Shown in pieces: positions 26,359-34,346 of a stretch of DNA of 64,000 nucleotides. Source of the DNA: SR-FBR-E99 sp963732365 (GTDB lineage Bacteria > Bacteroidota > Bacteroidia > Bacteroidales > VadinHA17); contig CAVSZC010000008.1 of NCBI GenBank assembly GCA_963732365.1, positions 62,001 to 126,000 of the forward strand. The letters are read 5' to 3'. The translations under genes were made by a program, and so were the position numbers. Below the pieces are notes generated by a model. The model did not search any database. It was not told where the DNA came from and saw only the letters and a program-made list of their open reading frames with translations. The stretch's first letter is position 1, and every line of letters begins with the position of its first letter.

Positions 26359-26643
26359 TCATAAAATCGTGAGCCTGTATCCTATTGAAAATGCGACAGG
26401 GAGTAATCCGATGCCAAATTCGACTCCTTCGTTTTCCTCGAGATCATTCACATACTCTTTGGCTTCCGAACTTCTGACAGGCACCAGCAGTGCCGCAGAC
26501 CAATACCCTCTTTTGCCGGGACGCAGCCCGAAGTCGAGCCCGACTCCGAATGATGGTCCGTAAAACAGTTTATTAAACTGCGAGGCGTCGGTTACCGCTA
26601 TGAAGAAAAGACTCAGGATAAGATAAACTGTAGGTTTTGCCAT
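26359..26643 (-). CDS. short outer-membrane beta-barrel-like protein, possibly a fragment
   Basis: This 94-residue frame has a signal peptide (MAKPTVYLILSLFFIAVTDAS) and then alternating beta strands (FYGPSFGVGLDFGLRPG, YWSAALLVPVRS, LPVAFSIGYRLTIL). The end resembles the last strand of an outer-membrane barrel. At about 73 mature residues it is too short for a full monomeric barrel, so it may be a deletion remnant with the signal peptide joined to the last strands, or an oligomer-forming protein. Confidence 0.5.
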   Translation of the reverse strand: MAKPTVYLILSLFFIAVTDASQFNKLFYGPSFGVGLDFGLRPGKRGYWSAALLVPVRSSEAKEYVNDLEENEGVEFGIGLLPVAFSIGYRLTIL

Positions 26644-26854
26644 AACTTTAATTATTTAATGGAAGAATTCAGTGTTTGTGTGTGTTTCTTATAACAGATA
26701 TACTCAAGGCAGAAATCGGAATCAAGAATATTTGCCCTGATTTGAAAATATTTTTACAAACCGGATGCACCCTGCCTTCCCACCTATGGGTGAAGCGCTT
26801 CCTGCAGGAGAACTACGAAACATAGTCTACTCATCTTTCGTTTAAGCCATCTGT

Positions 26855-27838
26855 ATGAATGTTACTGCTAAAAGTACAGTTCTGGTCCTTGTTTATCTTA
26901 CTTGTGTCCTGCATTCCTGTGAAAAGAAGGAAATGCCGATTGTTACGACTTCGGAGGCAGAGATTATAACAACGCTCCTCGCAAGATGCGGTGGTACTAT
27001 AATAAGCGAGGGCTCTGGCACTGTAACCGACTGTGGCATATGCTGGGGAACAGATCCCCTGCCTGATCTTTCAGATAACGTAAGGTCATGTCATCCGGGC
27101 ACCGGCTCTTTTTCAGGTGATATGACAGGCATGAACAAAAATACCCCCTATTACGTGCGGGCTTATGCCACCAATGAGGCCGGGACAGCATATGGTGATG
27201 CAGTGTCGTTTGCTTTGTGGATGAATGTTCCCGGTCCTGCGGCAGTGGATGCTGACGGTAACCTTTACAGTACGGTAAGGGCAGGCAGTCAGGTCTGGAT
27301 GGCAGAGAATCTCAGAACGACAAAATATAGAAACGGGACATCAATACCATTGGTTTCAGACGCCGTTGAATGGCAAAATATGACAACCGGGGCATACTGT
27401 TGGTATAACAACGGGGAGACTACATACAAAGCAACGTACGGGGCCCTTTACAACTGGTACTCCGTAAACACCGGCCTTCTTTGTCCTGCCGGATGGCATG
27501 TCCCGACAGATGCTGAATGGGCTGCCCTGACGCTATATGCAGGCGACCAGCCTGTCGCCGGCGGGAAGTTAAAGGAATCAGGAACCGGACACTGGGAGAG
27601 TCCGAACACGGGAGCCACAGATGAGTTCGGGTTCACGGCGCTGCCCGCCGGAGATCGCGGACCGGACGGATTATTTTATGGCATCGGTGTGGCGGCTTAC
27701 TGGTGGACCTCAACCCCGTACGAATATAATCTTGATACTGATGCCTGGTACAGGCGAATCCGTAACTCACAATCTGAAATTGAAGTAATTTTCTATCACA
27801 AGACGATGGGTCAGTCAATCCGCTGTGTTATGGATTGA
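26855..27838 (+). CDS. FISUMP-domain lipoprotein with Fn3-like module
   Basis: This 327-residue lipoprotein (VLHSC, Cys22) has a single Fn3-like module (about 30-125: TEAEIITTLLARCGGTI, TPYYVRAYATNEAGTAYGD), then a Fibrobacter succinogenes major paralogous (FISUMP) domain from about 140. Hallmarks are DGNLYSTVRAGSQVWMAENL, YGALYNWY, CPAGWHVPTDAEW, LKESGTGHW, GFTALPAGDR and a terminal SIRCVMD. These domains are abundant surface modules in Bacteroidota and Fibrobacteres; their ligand is not known. It stands alone with no operon partner. Confidence 0.88.
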   Translation: MNVTAKSTVLVLVYLTCVLHSCEKKEMPIVTTSEAEIITTLLARCGGTIISEGSGTVTDCGICWGTDPLPDLSDNVRSCHPGTGSFSGDMTGMNKNTPYYVRAYATNEAGTAYGDAVSFALWMNVPGPAAVDADGNLYSTVRAGSQVWMAENLRTTKYRNGTSIPLVSDAVEWQNMTTGAYCWYNNGETTYKATYGALYNWYSVNTGLLCPAGWHVPTDAEWAALTLYAGDQPVAGGKLKESGTGHWESPNTGATDEFGFTALPAGDRGPDGLFYGIGVAAYWWTSTPYEYNLDTDAWYRRIRNSQSEIEVIFYHKTMGQSIRCVMD

Positions 27839-27910
27839 AAAATCCTTGCACCTTGCTCTTAGCTGTCTGCTTTGCAAGCCGTAGCTTCAGCGGAGACTTG
27901 AGGGTCTAAA

Positions 27911-27953
27911 GGTCTCAGGTCTCTACGCTTTATGCTCTACGCTCCCTGCACCC
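27911..27953. repeat. dispersed intergenic repeat, copy 1
   Basis: GGTCTCAGGTCTCTACGC followed by TTTATGCTCTACGCTC recurs almost unchanged at 28703-28740, and in degenerate form at 23745. Both good copies flank the barrel-protein gene at 27986-28495. Confidence 0.65.
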
Positions 27954-27985
27954 ATCGCAATGTACTCCGCAGCCGTTAACCGGGT

Positions 27986-28495
27986 TTACCATGTATAACG
28001 GACACCTAATGCTACTCCCCAGCCTAAGCCGGCATTGTCACCTATAAAATCCCACATCGGACGGACATCAAGACTCAATAAAATCGGAGCATTCAAAGTG
28101 TTGAAATCATACTCCAGTCCAATCTGACCGCCTAAGGCAACATTCAGGTAGCCATCAGAGTCGTCGTTGTCGTTGTCGTTGTCGTTGGAGTTGTCGTAAG
28201 AGTAATATCCTATGCCGGCACCAGGTCCGATGTACCAGTTTAAACCTCCGGTTAAATTCCAGTCCCAGTGATAAATGCCAACCAGAAAGAATCTGCTGTG
28301 ATCAGGATTACCGGCAAAACCTAAATCCAGCTCCAGCCTGTTTAATTCGCTGAATCCTTTTTGAAAAGATAGCTCTACACCGTTGACATCACCATTACCG
28401 CCCAAGCGCAATCCTATTGCATATGGATTCACCTGAGCACTCATATTATAGCACATGCAGGCGATTACTATTGTAAAAATCAGAAACTTTTTCAT
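27986..28495 (-). CDS. outer-membrane beta-barrel protein with Asn-Asp repeat loop
   Basis: This 169-residue protein has a signal peptide (about 1-20, NMSAQ) and an eight-strand type of barrel pattern (AIGLRLGG, NRLELDLGF, FFLVGIYHW, LNWYIGPGAGIGYY, ALGGQIGLEYDF, ending LGVRYTW with a terminal aromatic residue). One predicted loop is the low-complexity stretch NDNDNDNDD, coded by a hexanucleotide repeat. It is related to the 155-residue barrel protein at 43529-43996, which shares NLDWYIGFGAHLGF and GGIEYTF. Function unknown; small barrels of this type are structural or binding proteins. Confidence 0.8.
   Translation of the reverse strand: MKKFLIFTIVIACMCYNMSAQVNPYAIGLRLGGNGDVNGVELSFQKGFSELNRLELDLGFAGNPDHSRFFLVGIYHWDWNLTGGLNWYIGPGAGIGYYSYDNSNDNDNDNDDSDGYLNVALGGQIGLEYDFNTLNAPILLSLDVRPMWDFIGDNAGLGWGVALGVRYTW
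28163..28186. repeat. in-frame hexanucleotide tandem repeat (GTCGTT x4)
   Basis: Four perfect copies of GTCGTT (AACGAC on the coding strand) code for Asn-Asp pairs in a loop of the barrel protein. Because the unit is six bases, changes in copy number keep the frame and alter only loop length. Confidence 0.85.
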
Positions 28496-29071
28496 AATTC
28501 TATTTATATGATTATACTACTGCTTGTTAAAACCGGATAAAAAAGATATTCAAAATATCTTGCGAAGTTGCAGCTCTTAACTGACAGAATCGTTACATAA
28601 TTCCCGGAATAAGTTATAACATTCACACATCAGGCAAGAGCCAAATCCCGGATTGAGCAGTAATCCGTATCAATTCACCCTGTAGTGGGTCTGAAGGTCT
28701 CAGGTCTCAGGTCTCTGCGCTTTATGCTCTACGCTCTGCATCCCCTGCCCACCATGTGCCTTCCTTAACCGGAATCAGCCTCTGATTAACCTAAAATTGT
28801 CTTATCCTCCCTAAACTTACTTTTGTCAAAATCCGGGATTCTGCCGGACAAGGTTTTACGCACCTATATTGCTAAGATAATGAGCAATTTAGGTTGAATT
28901 GTGAACCAGGAAACCTTTCATAACCCTTATTCGCCGTAAAAATTGACCTGTTTTTGACGAAACATATTCATCAGGTTGTCAGCTCTCCGTTTAAGGCAGT
29001 GAAGGGTTGAATAATTTTGACTAACGTGTTTTGTAACTCACTCATAATCACGTCAATCAGACGTTGGTGCC
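28496..29071. other. 576-base gene-free stretch with repeat copy 2
   Basis: No frame here has a plausible start and product. It contains GGTCTCAGGTCTCTGCGC and TTTATGCTCTACGCTC at 28703-28740 (second copy of the dispersed repeat, with the first six bases doubled), a short inverted repeat GATATT/AATATC near 28549, and AT-rich sequence from 28800 to 29040. I see nothing else. Confidence 0.5.
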
Positions 29072-29102
29072 TTGTGTGATGCTGGTATGTGAAGTAACTT
29101 TG
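29072..29102 (+). promoter_or_regulatory. Bacteroidota promoter for the glucosaminidase gene
   Basis: TTG at 29072-29074, 20 bases, then TAACTTTG at 29095-29102, an exact TAnnTTTG match. The ATG is 24 bases downstream, leaving a very short leader. Confidence 0.65.
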
Positions 29103-29126
29103 ACACGAAAGTCAAAATGAACAGTC

Positions 29127-29747
29127 ATGAAGAAATTAAAACTGATTTGTTACGATTCAGGCTTTGCTTCCGGATTAAGGAAATTGTCCCGGGATATAAA
29201 GCTAAACTGGGTTTCCGGCAGTACTGCGGCACGTATTGTTCTGATATGCCTGGTATTTTCGTTGAGTTCTTACAAAGTCCCGGGAGGGGAACCGATACTT
29301 TCAGAAGAGATGAGGTATCAGTCTGAAAGGGCGCTTTTTTATTTCCAGATCAGGGACCTGCCATTCAGTGAAGAGCTGTTGATAAAGTGCCTCGATTATG
29401 AGGGGATAAAATATAAGGATATTGTCATTTTACAGTCGCAGCTTGAAACAGGACATTATACGTCAGATATTTTTCTGAACGGGAACAACCTTTTTGGGAT
29501 GAAGTATCCCAACAGGAGGCCAACTGTTGCGACAGGGATCTATAAAGAGCACGCGAGATATGCCCACTGGTCTGATTCGGTAGTAGATTATGCCATGTGG
29601 CAGGAGTACTACCTTTCGAGGGGATACAGGCTTGAGGGGGAGATTGACAACGATTTCTACCTGATTATTCTGAAAAGCATTCCTTATGCAGAGGATTCCC
29701 GTTATGTTCCCAAACTGGTGGAAATGGCCCAAAGGGATTTGACATGA
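29127..29747 (+). CDS. glucosaminidase-domain (FlgJ/GH73-like) peptidoglycan hydrolase
   Basis: This 206-residue protein has a basic N-terminus and one hydrophobic segment (about 36-50, ARIVLICLVFSLSSYKV), so it is anchored or exported. The rest matches the mannosyl-glycoprotein endo-beta-N-acetylglucosaminidase fold: KDIVILQSQLETGHYTSDIF with the catalytic Glu of the QSxLETG motif, then NNLFGMKYPNRRPTVA, a Tyr-rich segment, and ISKAIPYAEDSRYV-like end (KSIPYAEDSRYVPKLVE). It would cleave the glycan strand of peptidoglycan. It has its own promoter and no close partner gene. Confidence 0.85.
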   Translation: MKKLKLICYDSGFASGLRKLSRDIKLNWVSGSTAARIVLICLVFSLSSYKVPGGEPILSEEMRYQSERALFYFQIRDLPFSEELLIKCLDYEGIKYKDIVILQSQLETGHYTSDIFLNGNNLFGMKYPNRRPTVATGIYKEHARYAHWSDSVVDYAMWQEYYLSRGYRLEGEIDNDFYLIILKSIPYAEDSRYVPKLVEMAQRDLT

Positions 29748-29965
29748 GTGCCAAAGCCGGTATCCCGGACAGCATTTGACCGGACACTTTGGATGGTTTT
29801 TACCAGCCTCCTTCCTATGTCCACCTTTCCATTCTAATTTTAGCTGTGCCTATCAGGGCTGTTACTCTGCGTGCCTGAATATTTGTCTATGCTGATCCTG
29901 GATTGTACTTTTGATTTCTCAAATGTTACAACTTCATTTTTAAGACTCAACTAATAGATCCGCAT

Positions 29966-30484
29966 ATGGACTTCACTGAATTAATTACTAAGCGGGAGAG
30001 TATCCGCAGTTATGATCCCCTGAGGCCAGTATCAGAGGAGGCACTTAGACGAATCCTTGATGCAGGAAGGATTGCACTTTCAGCAGCCAACAGGCAGCCG
30101 TGGAAATTCCTGGTAATATCCTCTCCGCGCATGCTTGAGAAGGTCAGACCATGCTACAACCGGGAATGGTTTGGCGACGCCCCTCATGTTATCGCAGTGG
30201 TGGGATTGAGGGACCAGGCGTGGAGCAGGAACTTTGACGGTTACAATTCAGTAGAGACTGATGCCGCAATTGCCATGACGTATATTATCCTTTCTGCCGA
30301 GAATGAGGGATTGGGAGCGTGCTGGATAGCGAATTACGATCCCGTGAAACTCAGGGAAGCGCTGGGCATCGGCGGTGACCAGGAAGTTTTTGGTATTACG
30401 CCCATAGGTTATCCACGGCCTGACTTCCGGAAATCAGGCCTCAAAAAGAGGAAAAGCTTAGCTGAAGTGATTGAGTTTCTTTAA
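29966..30484 (+). CDS. nitroreductase-family FMN-dependent oxidoreductase
   Basis: This 172-residue protein carries the nitroreductase fold: the phosphate-binding RESIRSYDPLRPVSEEALRRILDAGR start, AANRQPWKF, the central AIAMTYIILSAENEGLGACWI helix, and GYPRPDFRKSGLKKRKSLAEV at the end. It would reduce nitro compounds, quinones or a similar substrate using NAD(P)H and bound FMN. The protein is short for the family, fitting the minimal subfamily common in anaerobes. Cytoplasmic. The true substrate cannot be told. Confidence 0.92.
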   Translation: MDFTELITKRESIRSYDPLRPVSEEALRRILDAGRIALSAANRQPWKFLVISSPRMLEKVRPCYNREWFGDAPHVIAVVGLRDQAWSRNFDGYNSVETDAAIAMTYIILSAENEGLGACWIANYDPVKLREALGIGGDQEVFGITPIGYPRPDFRKSGLKKRKSLAEVIEFL

Positions 30485-30716
30485 AAGAAAGATCCGGAGG
30501 TTAATCTGAAACTGATTCCCGGTATACAGGACATCACTCAGGTCGAAGTGGAAAAGCCAACACCTGTGACCACTTTTCGCAGCAATTCGCTGACCTCATT
30601 TTTTATTGTGTAACCACTAATTGACAGAAAGAGATGATAATATCTGCAATTATTCAGCCTGATCACTATGAAAAAAATGAGAGTGCTCGCTCTCGCTCTC
30701 ACTCTCACTCTGTATT

Positions 30717-30757
30717 GTGGAGATAAGGGGAATAACTCACTTCGTTCGGTGAACCCC
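30717..30757. repeat. partial duplication of the tRNA-Ala 3' end with a small hairpin
   Basis: GTGGAGATAAGGGG at 30717-30730 is an exact 14-base copy of 30903-30916, which is the acceptor 3' strand and part of the T arm of the tRNA-Ala gene. It is followed by a hairpin GGGG..TCAC/GTGA..CCCC ending at 30757. It looks like a remnant of a tRNA copy or an integration event. Confidence 0.5.
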
Positions 30758-30775
30758 GTTAGCCAGAATTGCAAG

Positions 30776-30895
30776 CAGAAAACAAACACCATGCTGCGCA
30801 TGGTTTTTTGTGTCTCTTCGTCAGGCTCCGGCAAGCAAGCTTGCATCGCCTGTCTCAGAAACACAAAACCCCCTGCCGGGGGTGTTTGTTTTCTG
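30776..30895. repeat. 120-base multi-branched inverted-repeat element
   Basis: The ends CAGAAAACAAACACC (30776-30790) and GGTGTTTGTTTTCTG (30881-30895) are perfect 15-base inverted repeats. Inside are three further arms: CCATGC/GCATGG (30789-30803); a long arm of nested stems TTTTGTGT/ACACAAAA, CAGGC/GCCTG and GCAAG/CTTGC (30806-30868); and CCCCC/GGGGG (30869-30882). The result is a cloverleaf-like fold. It codes for no convincing protein. It may be a structured RNA, a REP-like element or a non-autonomous mobile unit. Confidence 0.6.
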
Positions 30896-30903
30896 TTTAT
30901 CCG

Positions 30904-30977
30904 TGGAGATAAGGGGTTTCGAACCCCTGACCTTGTGACTGCCAGTCACACGCTCTAGCCAACTGAGCTATATCCCC
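30904..30977 (-). tRNA. tRNA-Ala (anticodon GGC)
   Basis: The leftward-read 74-base sequence folds into a full cloverleaf: acceptor GGGGATA/TATCTCC with the G3:U70 pair that marks alanine tRNAs, D arm GCTC/GAGC, anticodon stem TGTGA/TCACA with loop CTGGCAG (anticodon GGC), T arm AGGGG-TTCGAAA-CCCCT and discriminator A. CCA is not encoded. A TATATTTG box lies about 10 bases before the 5' end. Confidence 0.96.
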
Positions 30978-31034
30978 GGCGCGCGGCAAATATAGAAATA
31001 TTTTTTTTAACATTTGTCACTTTCACCCTGTCCC

Positions 31035-31065
31035 TTTGGCGATGACAAACAAATTTGTAACTTTG
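31035..31065 (+). promoter_or_regulatory. Bacteroidota promoter for the TonB-family gene
   Basis: TTTG (31035-31038), exactly 19 bases, TAACTTTG (31058-31065). Both boxes match the consensus. The ATG chosen for the gene is 24 bases downstream, so upstream in-frame starts would lie before the transcript begins. Confidence 0.8.
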
Positions 31066-31088
31066 AGGTGCTGACTAATAGTAAAATC

Positions 31089-31775
31089 ATGGAACCCAAG
31101 AAAAGCGAAAAGGCAAACCTGGAGAACAAAAAGTCATTGTTCATCCAGCTTGGCATCATCTTCGCACTGGCAGTCTCACTCATCGCCTTTGAGTGGACCT
31201 CCGGACAGAGAGGCCCATCAGCCTTTGACGGAATGTCCGAGGAGGCCATCGAGGAGGAGGTGATACCTGTTACAGAAGAGATACCTCCGGAAGAGATGCC
31301 TCCGCCAGAAGTGACAGTGACTGACCTCTTCGAGATTGTGGAGGATGATGTTGTCCTCGAGTCAGAGGTGAAGTTCGATGATGACGAGACCAGCGAAGAC
31401 AAGGTCGTGGAGATATACGCACCTGTCCTTAATGCAGATGAAGAAGAGGTGGAAGAAGAGATCTTCGTTATAGTGGAGGACATGCCCACCTTCAAGGGAG
31501 GCGACATAAACAGGTTCCGCGAGTGGGTACAGAAAAGAGTGCGATACCCTGAGCTGGCTGCCGAGAATGGCATACAGGGACGAGTGTTCATTACTTTTGT
31601 GGTCGAGACCAACGGCACCGTCAGCAACGTTTCCATCACCCGCAGCGTAGACGCTCTCCTTGATGAGGCAGCCAAGGAAGCCGTGGCAGCATCGCCAAAA
31701 TGGGAGCCGGGCATGCAGCGCGGACGTCCCGTCAGGGTGAGGTATTCGATACCGATAATATTCCAACTGCAATAA
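31089..31775 (+). CDS. TonB-family energy transducer
   Basis: The start at 31089 is fixed by the promoter just upstream. The 228-residue protein has a short cytoplasmic N-terminus, one transmembrane helix (about 23-40, LGIIFALAVSLIAFEW), an acidic Pro/Glu-rich periplasmic linker (EEVIPVTEEIPPEEMPPPE) and a C-terminal TonB domain with the YP motif in KRVRYPELAAENGIQGRVFITFVV. It couples the proton gradient to TonB-dependent transporters such as SusC proteins. The linker is strongly acidic, unlike the Pro-Lys linker of enteric TonB. A terminator follows. Confidence 0.92.
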   Translation: MEPKKSEKANLENKKSLFIQLGIIFALAVSLIAFEWTSGQRGPSAFDGMSEEAIEEEVIPVTEEIPPEEMPPPEVTVTDLFEIVEDDVVLESEVKFDDDETSEDKVVEIYAPVLNADEEEVEEEIFVIVEDMPTFKGGDINRFREWVQKRVRYPELAAENGIQGRVFITFVVETNGTVSNVSITRSVDALLDEAAKEAVAASPKWEPGMQRGRPVRVRYSIPIIFQLQ

Positions 31776-31802
31776 CAAGGCACAGATATGATGTTTAACA
31801 CT

Positions 31803-31832
31803 AACCCCGCCTTCCACCATATAAGCGGGGTT
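31803..31832 (+). terminator. hairpin terminator after the TonB-family gene
   Basis: AACCCCGC (31803-31810) pairs with GCGGGGTT (31825-31832), followed by a short T-rich stretch before the next gene at 31850. Confidence 0.65.
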
Positions 31833-31849
31833 TAACTATTACTGTATAT

Positions 31850-33022
31850 ATGAAGAAGACCCTTACACTACTGTTCGTCTCCGCCCTGCTGATGTCAGGC
31901 TGCGGTTCGTCAAAGAAACAGCTTGAGTCAGGCAACTATGACGCTGCCATTGGCGTGGCAGTCAAAGAGCTGAGAAAGAATCCGAATAGCGAAAAGGACA
32001 TCCTCAGCCTTGAGCGTGCGATGCCAATCGTCATGGAACAGGATAACGAGCGGATACGCTTCCTGAAGATGGAGGGTAAACCGGGCTCGTGGGATGAGAT
32101 ATACCTTATCTACAAAAAGATGAATGACAGGCAGGCGCTGGTGCGTACGGTGACCCCCCTTACCTATAAGGGCAGGACGATCGAATATCCATACGTCGAT
32201 TACATGCAGGAGATGATAGTAGCCAAGAACAAGGCCGCTGATTACTACTATGCCCACGGACAGGAACTGATGAAAAACGGCACCAAAGATTCATACCGTC
32301 TTGCTTATGCAGAGTTTGCCAGGGCAAAAGACTATGTCGGCAACTATGAGGGGATAGACCAGATGATGCAGGAGTCGAGATACCTCGGCATCAGCCGTGC
32401 CTATGTCGATCTGAAAAACCTCTCAGCCACAAAGTTCCCTGAAGACTTTGAGAAGGAGCTTCTCGCCCTTGACCTCCCAAGGCTCAACAGTGAATGGGTG
32501 GAATATCATACCGCGGTGTTGAATGACCAGACACAGTATGACTACCTGGTTAATGTTAACCTGAGGTCTGTGGCCGTAAGTCCCGACAAGCAGTTTCAGC
32601 GTGACAGCCTGGTGAAGAGGACCATAGAGGATGGCTTCGAGTATGTAAAGGACTCCAGGGGCAATGTGGCAAAGGACTCACTGGGGAACGACATAAAAGT
32701 CAAGAAATACAAGGAGGTACAGTGTGCCCTCATCCAGACATTCCAGGTGAAGGAGTGTGTAATACAGGGTGATGTGGAGATAATAGCTCTCAATCCGGAA
32801 AAGATGATCAAGAAAGATCCGATAGGGGCGACCTCAAACTTTGAGCATGTCTCAGCCCGGGCCATCGGTGATGTGAATGCCCTCTCGGCGGAGCAGAAGC
32901 AGATGCTGCAGTCGCAGGTGGTGCCCTTCCCGCTCGATATTGATATGGTCCTCATGTGCACGGAGAACCTGAAGATAGCCATCAGGGGCTTCATGGAGAC
33001 GAATAGGAGGTATATCAATTGA
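31850..33022 (+). CDS. conserved-type lipoprotein with TPR-like N-terminal half
   Basis: This 390-residue lipoprotein has a clear lipobox (LLMSGC, Cys18). The first half is helical with repeat-like segments (LESGNYDAAIGVAVKELRKNP, RLAYAEFARAKDYVGNYEG) that suggest tetratricopeptide-type folding. The second half is beta-rich, and ends in LKIAIRGFMETNRRYIN. I do not recognise a characterised family. Proteins of this layout in Bacteroidota are probably periplasmic or outer-membrane scaffold proteins. It lies between the TonB-family gene and hflX without being clearly cotranscribed with either. Confidence 0.72.
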   Translation: MKKTLTLLFVSALLMSGCGSSKKQLESGNYDAAIGVAVKELRKNPNSEKDILSLERAMPIVMEQDNERIRFLKMEGKPGSWDEIYLIYKKMNDRQALVRTVTPLTYKGRTIEYPYVDYMQEMIVAKNKAADYYYAHGQELMKNGTKDSYRLAYAEFARAKDYVGNYEGIDQMMQESRYLGISRAYVDLKNLSATKFPEDFEKELLALDLPRLNSEWVEYHTAVLNDQTQYDYLVNVNLRSVAVSPDKQFQRDSLVKRTIEDGFEYVKDSRGNVAKDSLGNDIKVKKYKEVQCALIQTFQVKECVIQGDVEIIALNPEKMIKKDPIGATSNFEHVSARAIGDVNALSAEQKQMLQSQVVPFPLDIDMVLMCTENLKIAIRGFMETNRRYIN

Positions 33023-33060
33023 ATTGGCGATTGTCTTAAACGTTACCTTCTCCCCCTGAT

Positions 33061-33090
33061 TCGCCAGCCGGCGGACAGGGACGGGGTGGC
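33061..33090. repeat. REP-like palindromic element, copy 1 (degenerate)
   Basis: TCGCCAGCCGGCGGACAGGG then ACGGGGTGGC resembles the element at 53970 (GTCCGCCAGCTGGCGGAC then GGGGTGG), with some mismatches. It lies just upstream of the hflX promoter. Confidence 0.55.
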
Positions 33091-33099
33091 AAAAATACT

Positions 33100-33130
33100 T
33101 TTGAGACGCCCCCGTTTTTTATTACTTTTG
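33100..33130 (+). promoter_or_regulatory. Bacteroidota promoter for hflX
   Basis: TTTG (33100-33103), 19 bases, TACTTTTG (33123-33130), an exact match to the consensus. Only 15 bases separate the box from the ATG, implying a nearly leaderless message. Confidence 0.75.
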
Positions 33131-33145
33131 CCGCTCACATAACCT

Positions 33146-34342
33146 ATGGCACACAGAGAGAGCAGCACTGAGAGGGCAATACTGGTGGGGATAGTTACTC
33201 CCGAGATCAGCGAGGCGACAGCACAGGAGTATCTTGACGAGCTGGCATTCCTGACCGAAACGGCAGGGGCAGAGCCTGTGAGATACTTCGTTCAGAAGGT
33301 TGACCACGCCAACCCCCGTACCTTTGTCAACAAGGGAAAGATAGAAGAGATAGCGGCATTCATCGCAGCCAATGACATCACCCTCTCCGTCTTTGACGAT
33401 GAACTCTCGCCCAGCCAGATGCGCAACATAGAGAAGGAGTTGAACTGCAGGGTTATTGACCGTACCAACCTCATCCTTGACATCTTTGCCCGCCGCGCCC
33501 GCACCTCGCACGCCCGCACACAGGTGGAGCTGGCACAGTACCAGTACCTGCTTCCCAGGCTGACAGGCATGTGGACCCACCTTGAGAGACAGCGTGGGGG
33601 TATAGGTCTGAGAGGCCCCGGTGAGACGGAGATAGAGACTGACCGCCGTATCATACGCGACAAGATATCAAAGCTGAAGGAGCAGCTGAAGAAGATTGAC
33701 ACACAGATGGCCACACAGCGGAAGGGAAGAGGCAAGATGGTCAGGGTGGCGCTGGTGGGTTATACAAATGTGGGCAAGTCAACACTGATGAACCTCATCA
33801 GCAAGAGCGACGTCTTCGCGGAAGACAAGCTGTTCGCGACACTCGACACCACCGTCAGGAAGGTGGTGATTGAAAACCTTCCGTTCCTCCTCTCGGACAC
33901 GGTAGGCTTTATCCGCAAGCTGCCACATGACCTTGTCGAGTCGTTCAAATCGACTCTCGACGAGGTGAGAGAGGCTGACGTGCTGCTTCATGTCATCGAC
34001 ATAGCTCACCAGGGGTTCGAGGAGCAGATGGAGGTGGTCAATAGCACCCTGCGTGACCTCGAAGCCCTCAACAAGCCTACGATACTTGTATTCAACAAGA
34101 CTGACATATTCTCATTTACATCGAGGGATGAGTTTGACCTCACACCGCTGAGGAAGGAACACAGGTCACTCGATGACCTTCGGAGGACGTGGATGGCAGC
34201 AGACGAAGGCCGTCGCACGGTCTTCATCTCGGCAAAGAAGAAGGACAATATTGATGAGCTGAGGCAGATGATGTACGATGAGGTAAGGAAGATACACGTC
34301 AGGCGCTATCCCTACAACGACTTACTCTACCAGGTCTCCTGA
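33146..34342 (+). CDS. hflX: ribosome-associated GTPase HflX
   Basis: This 398-residue cytoplasmic GTPase binds the large ribosomal subunit and helps split stalled ribosomes. The N-terminal HflX domain is recognisable (LDELAFLTETAGAEPV, FVNKGKIEEIA, VFDDELSPSQMRNIE, VIDRTNLILDIFARRARTSHARTQVELAQ), with the RGGIGLRGPGETEIETDRR linker. The G domain has G1 GYTNVGKST, G3 DTVGFI and G4 NKTD, and the C-terminal helix follows. Length is usual. A near-leaderless promoter precedes it. Confidence 0.98.
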   Translation: MAHRESSTERAILVGIVTPEISEATAQEYLDELAFLTETAGAEPVRYFVQKVDHANPRTFVNKGKIEEIAAFIAANDITLSVFDDELSPSQMRNIEKELNCRVIDRTNLILDIFARRARTSHARTQVELAQYQYLLPRLTGMWTHLERQRGGIGLRGPGETEIETDRRIIRDKISKLKEQLKKIDTQMATQRKGRGKMVRVALVGYTNVGKSTLMNLISKSDVFAEDKLFATLDTTVRKVVIENLPFLLSDTVGFIRKLPHDLVESFKSTLDEVREADVLLHVIDIAHQGFEEQMEVVNSTLRDLEALNKPTILVFNKTDIFSFTSRDEFDLTPLRKEHRSLDDLRRTWMAADEGRRTVFISAKKKDNIDELRQMMYDEVRKIHVRRYPYNDLLYQVS

Positions 34343-34346
34343 CCGT

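Noticed and set aside
28163..28186. Possible CRISPR-like array
   Set aside because: The units are six bases with no spacers and lie inside a coding frame; this is a simple tandem repeat.
30668..30958. Frame beginning MKKMRVLALALTLTL that looks like a lipoprotein
   Set aside because: It runs through the inverted-repeat element and into the antisense of the tRNA-Ala gene; the leader-like start comes from a CTCTCGCTCTC tract. No domain pattern follows.
30717..30977. Integrated genetic element with attL/attR at tRNA-Ala
   Set aside because: Only about 190 bases lie between the two copies, with no integrase or cargo gene. It is kept as a tRNA-end duplication only.
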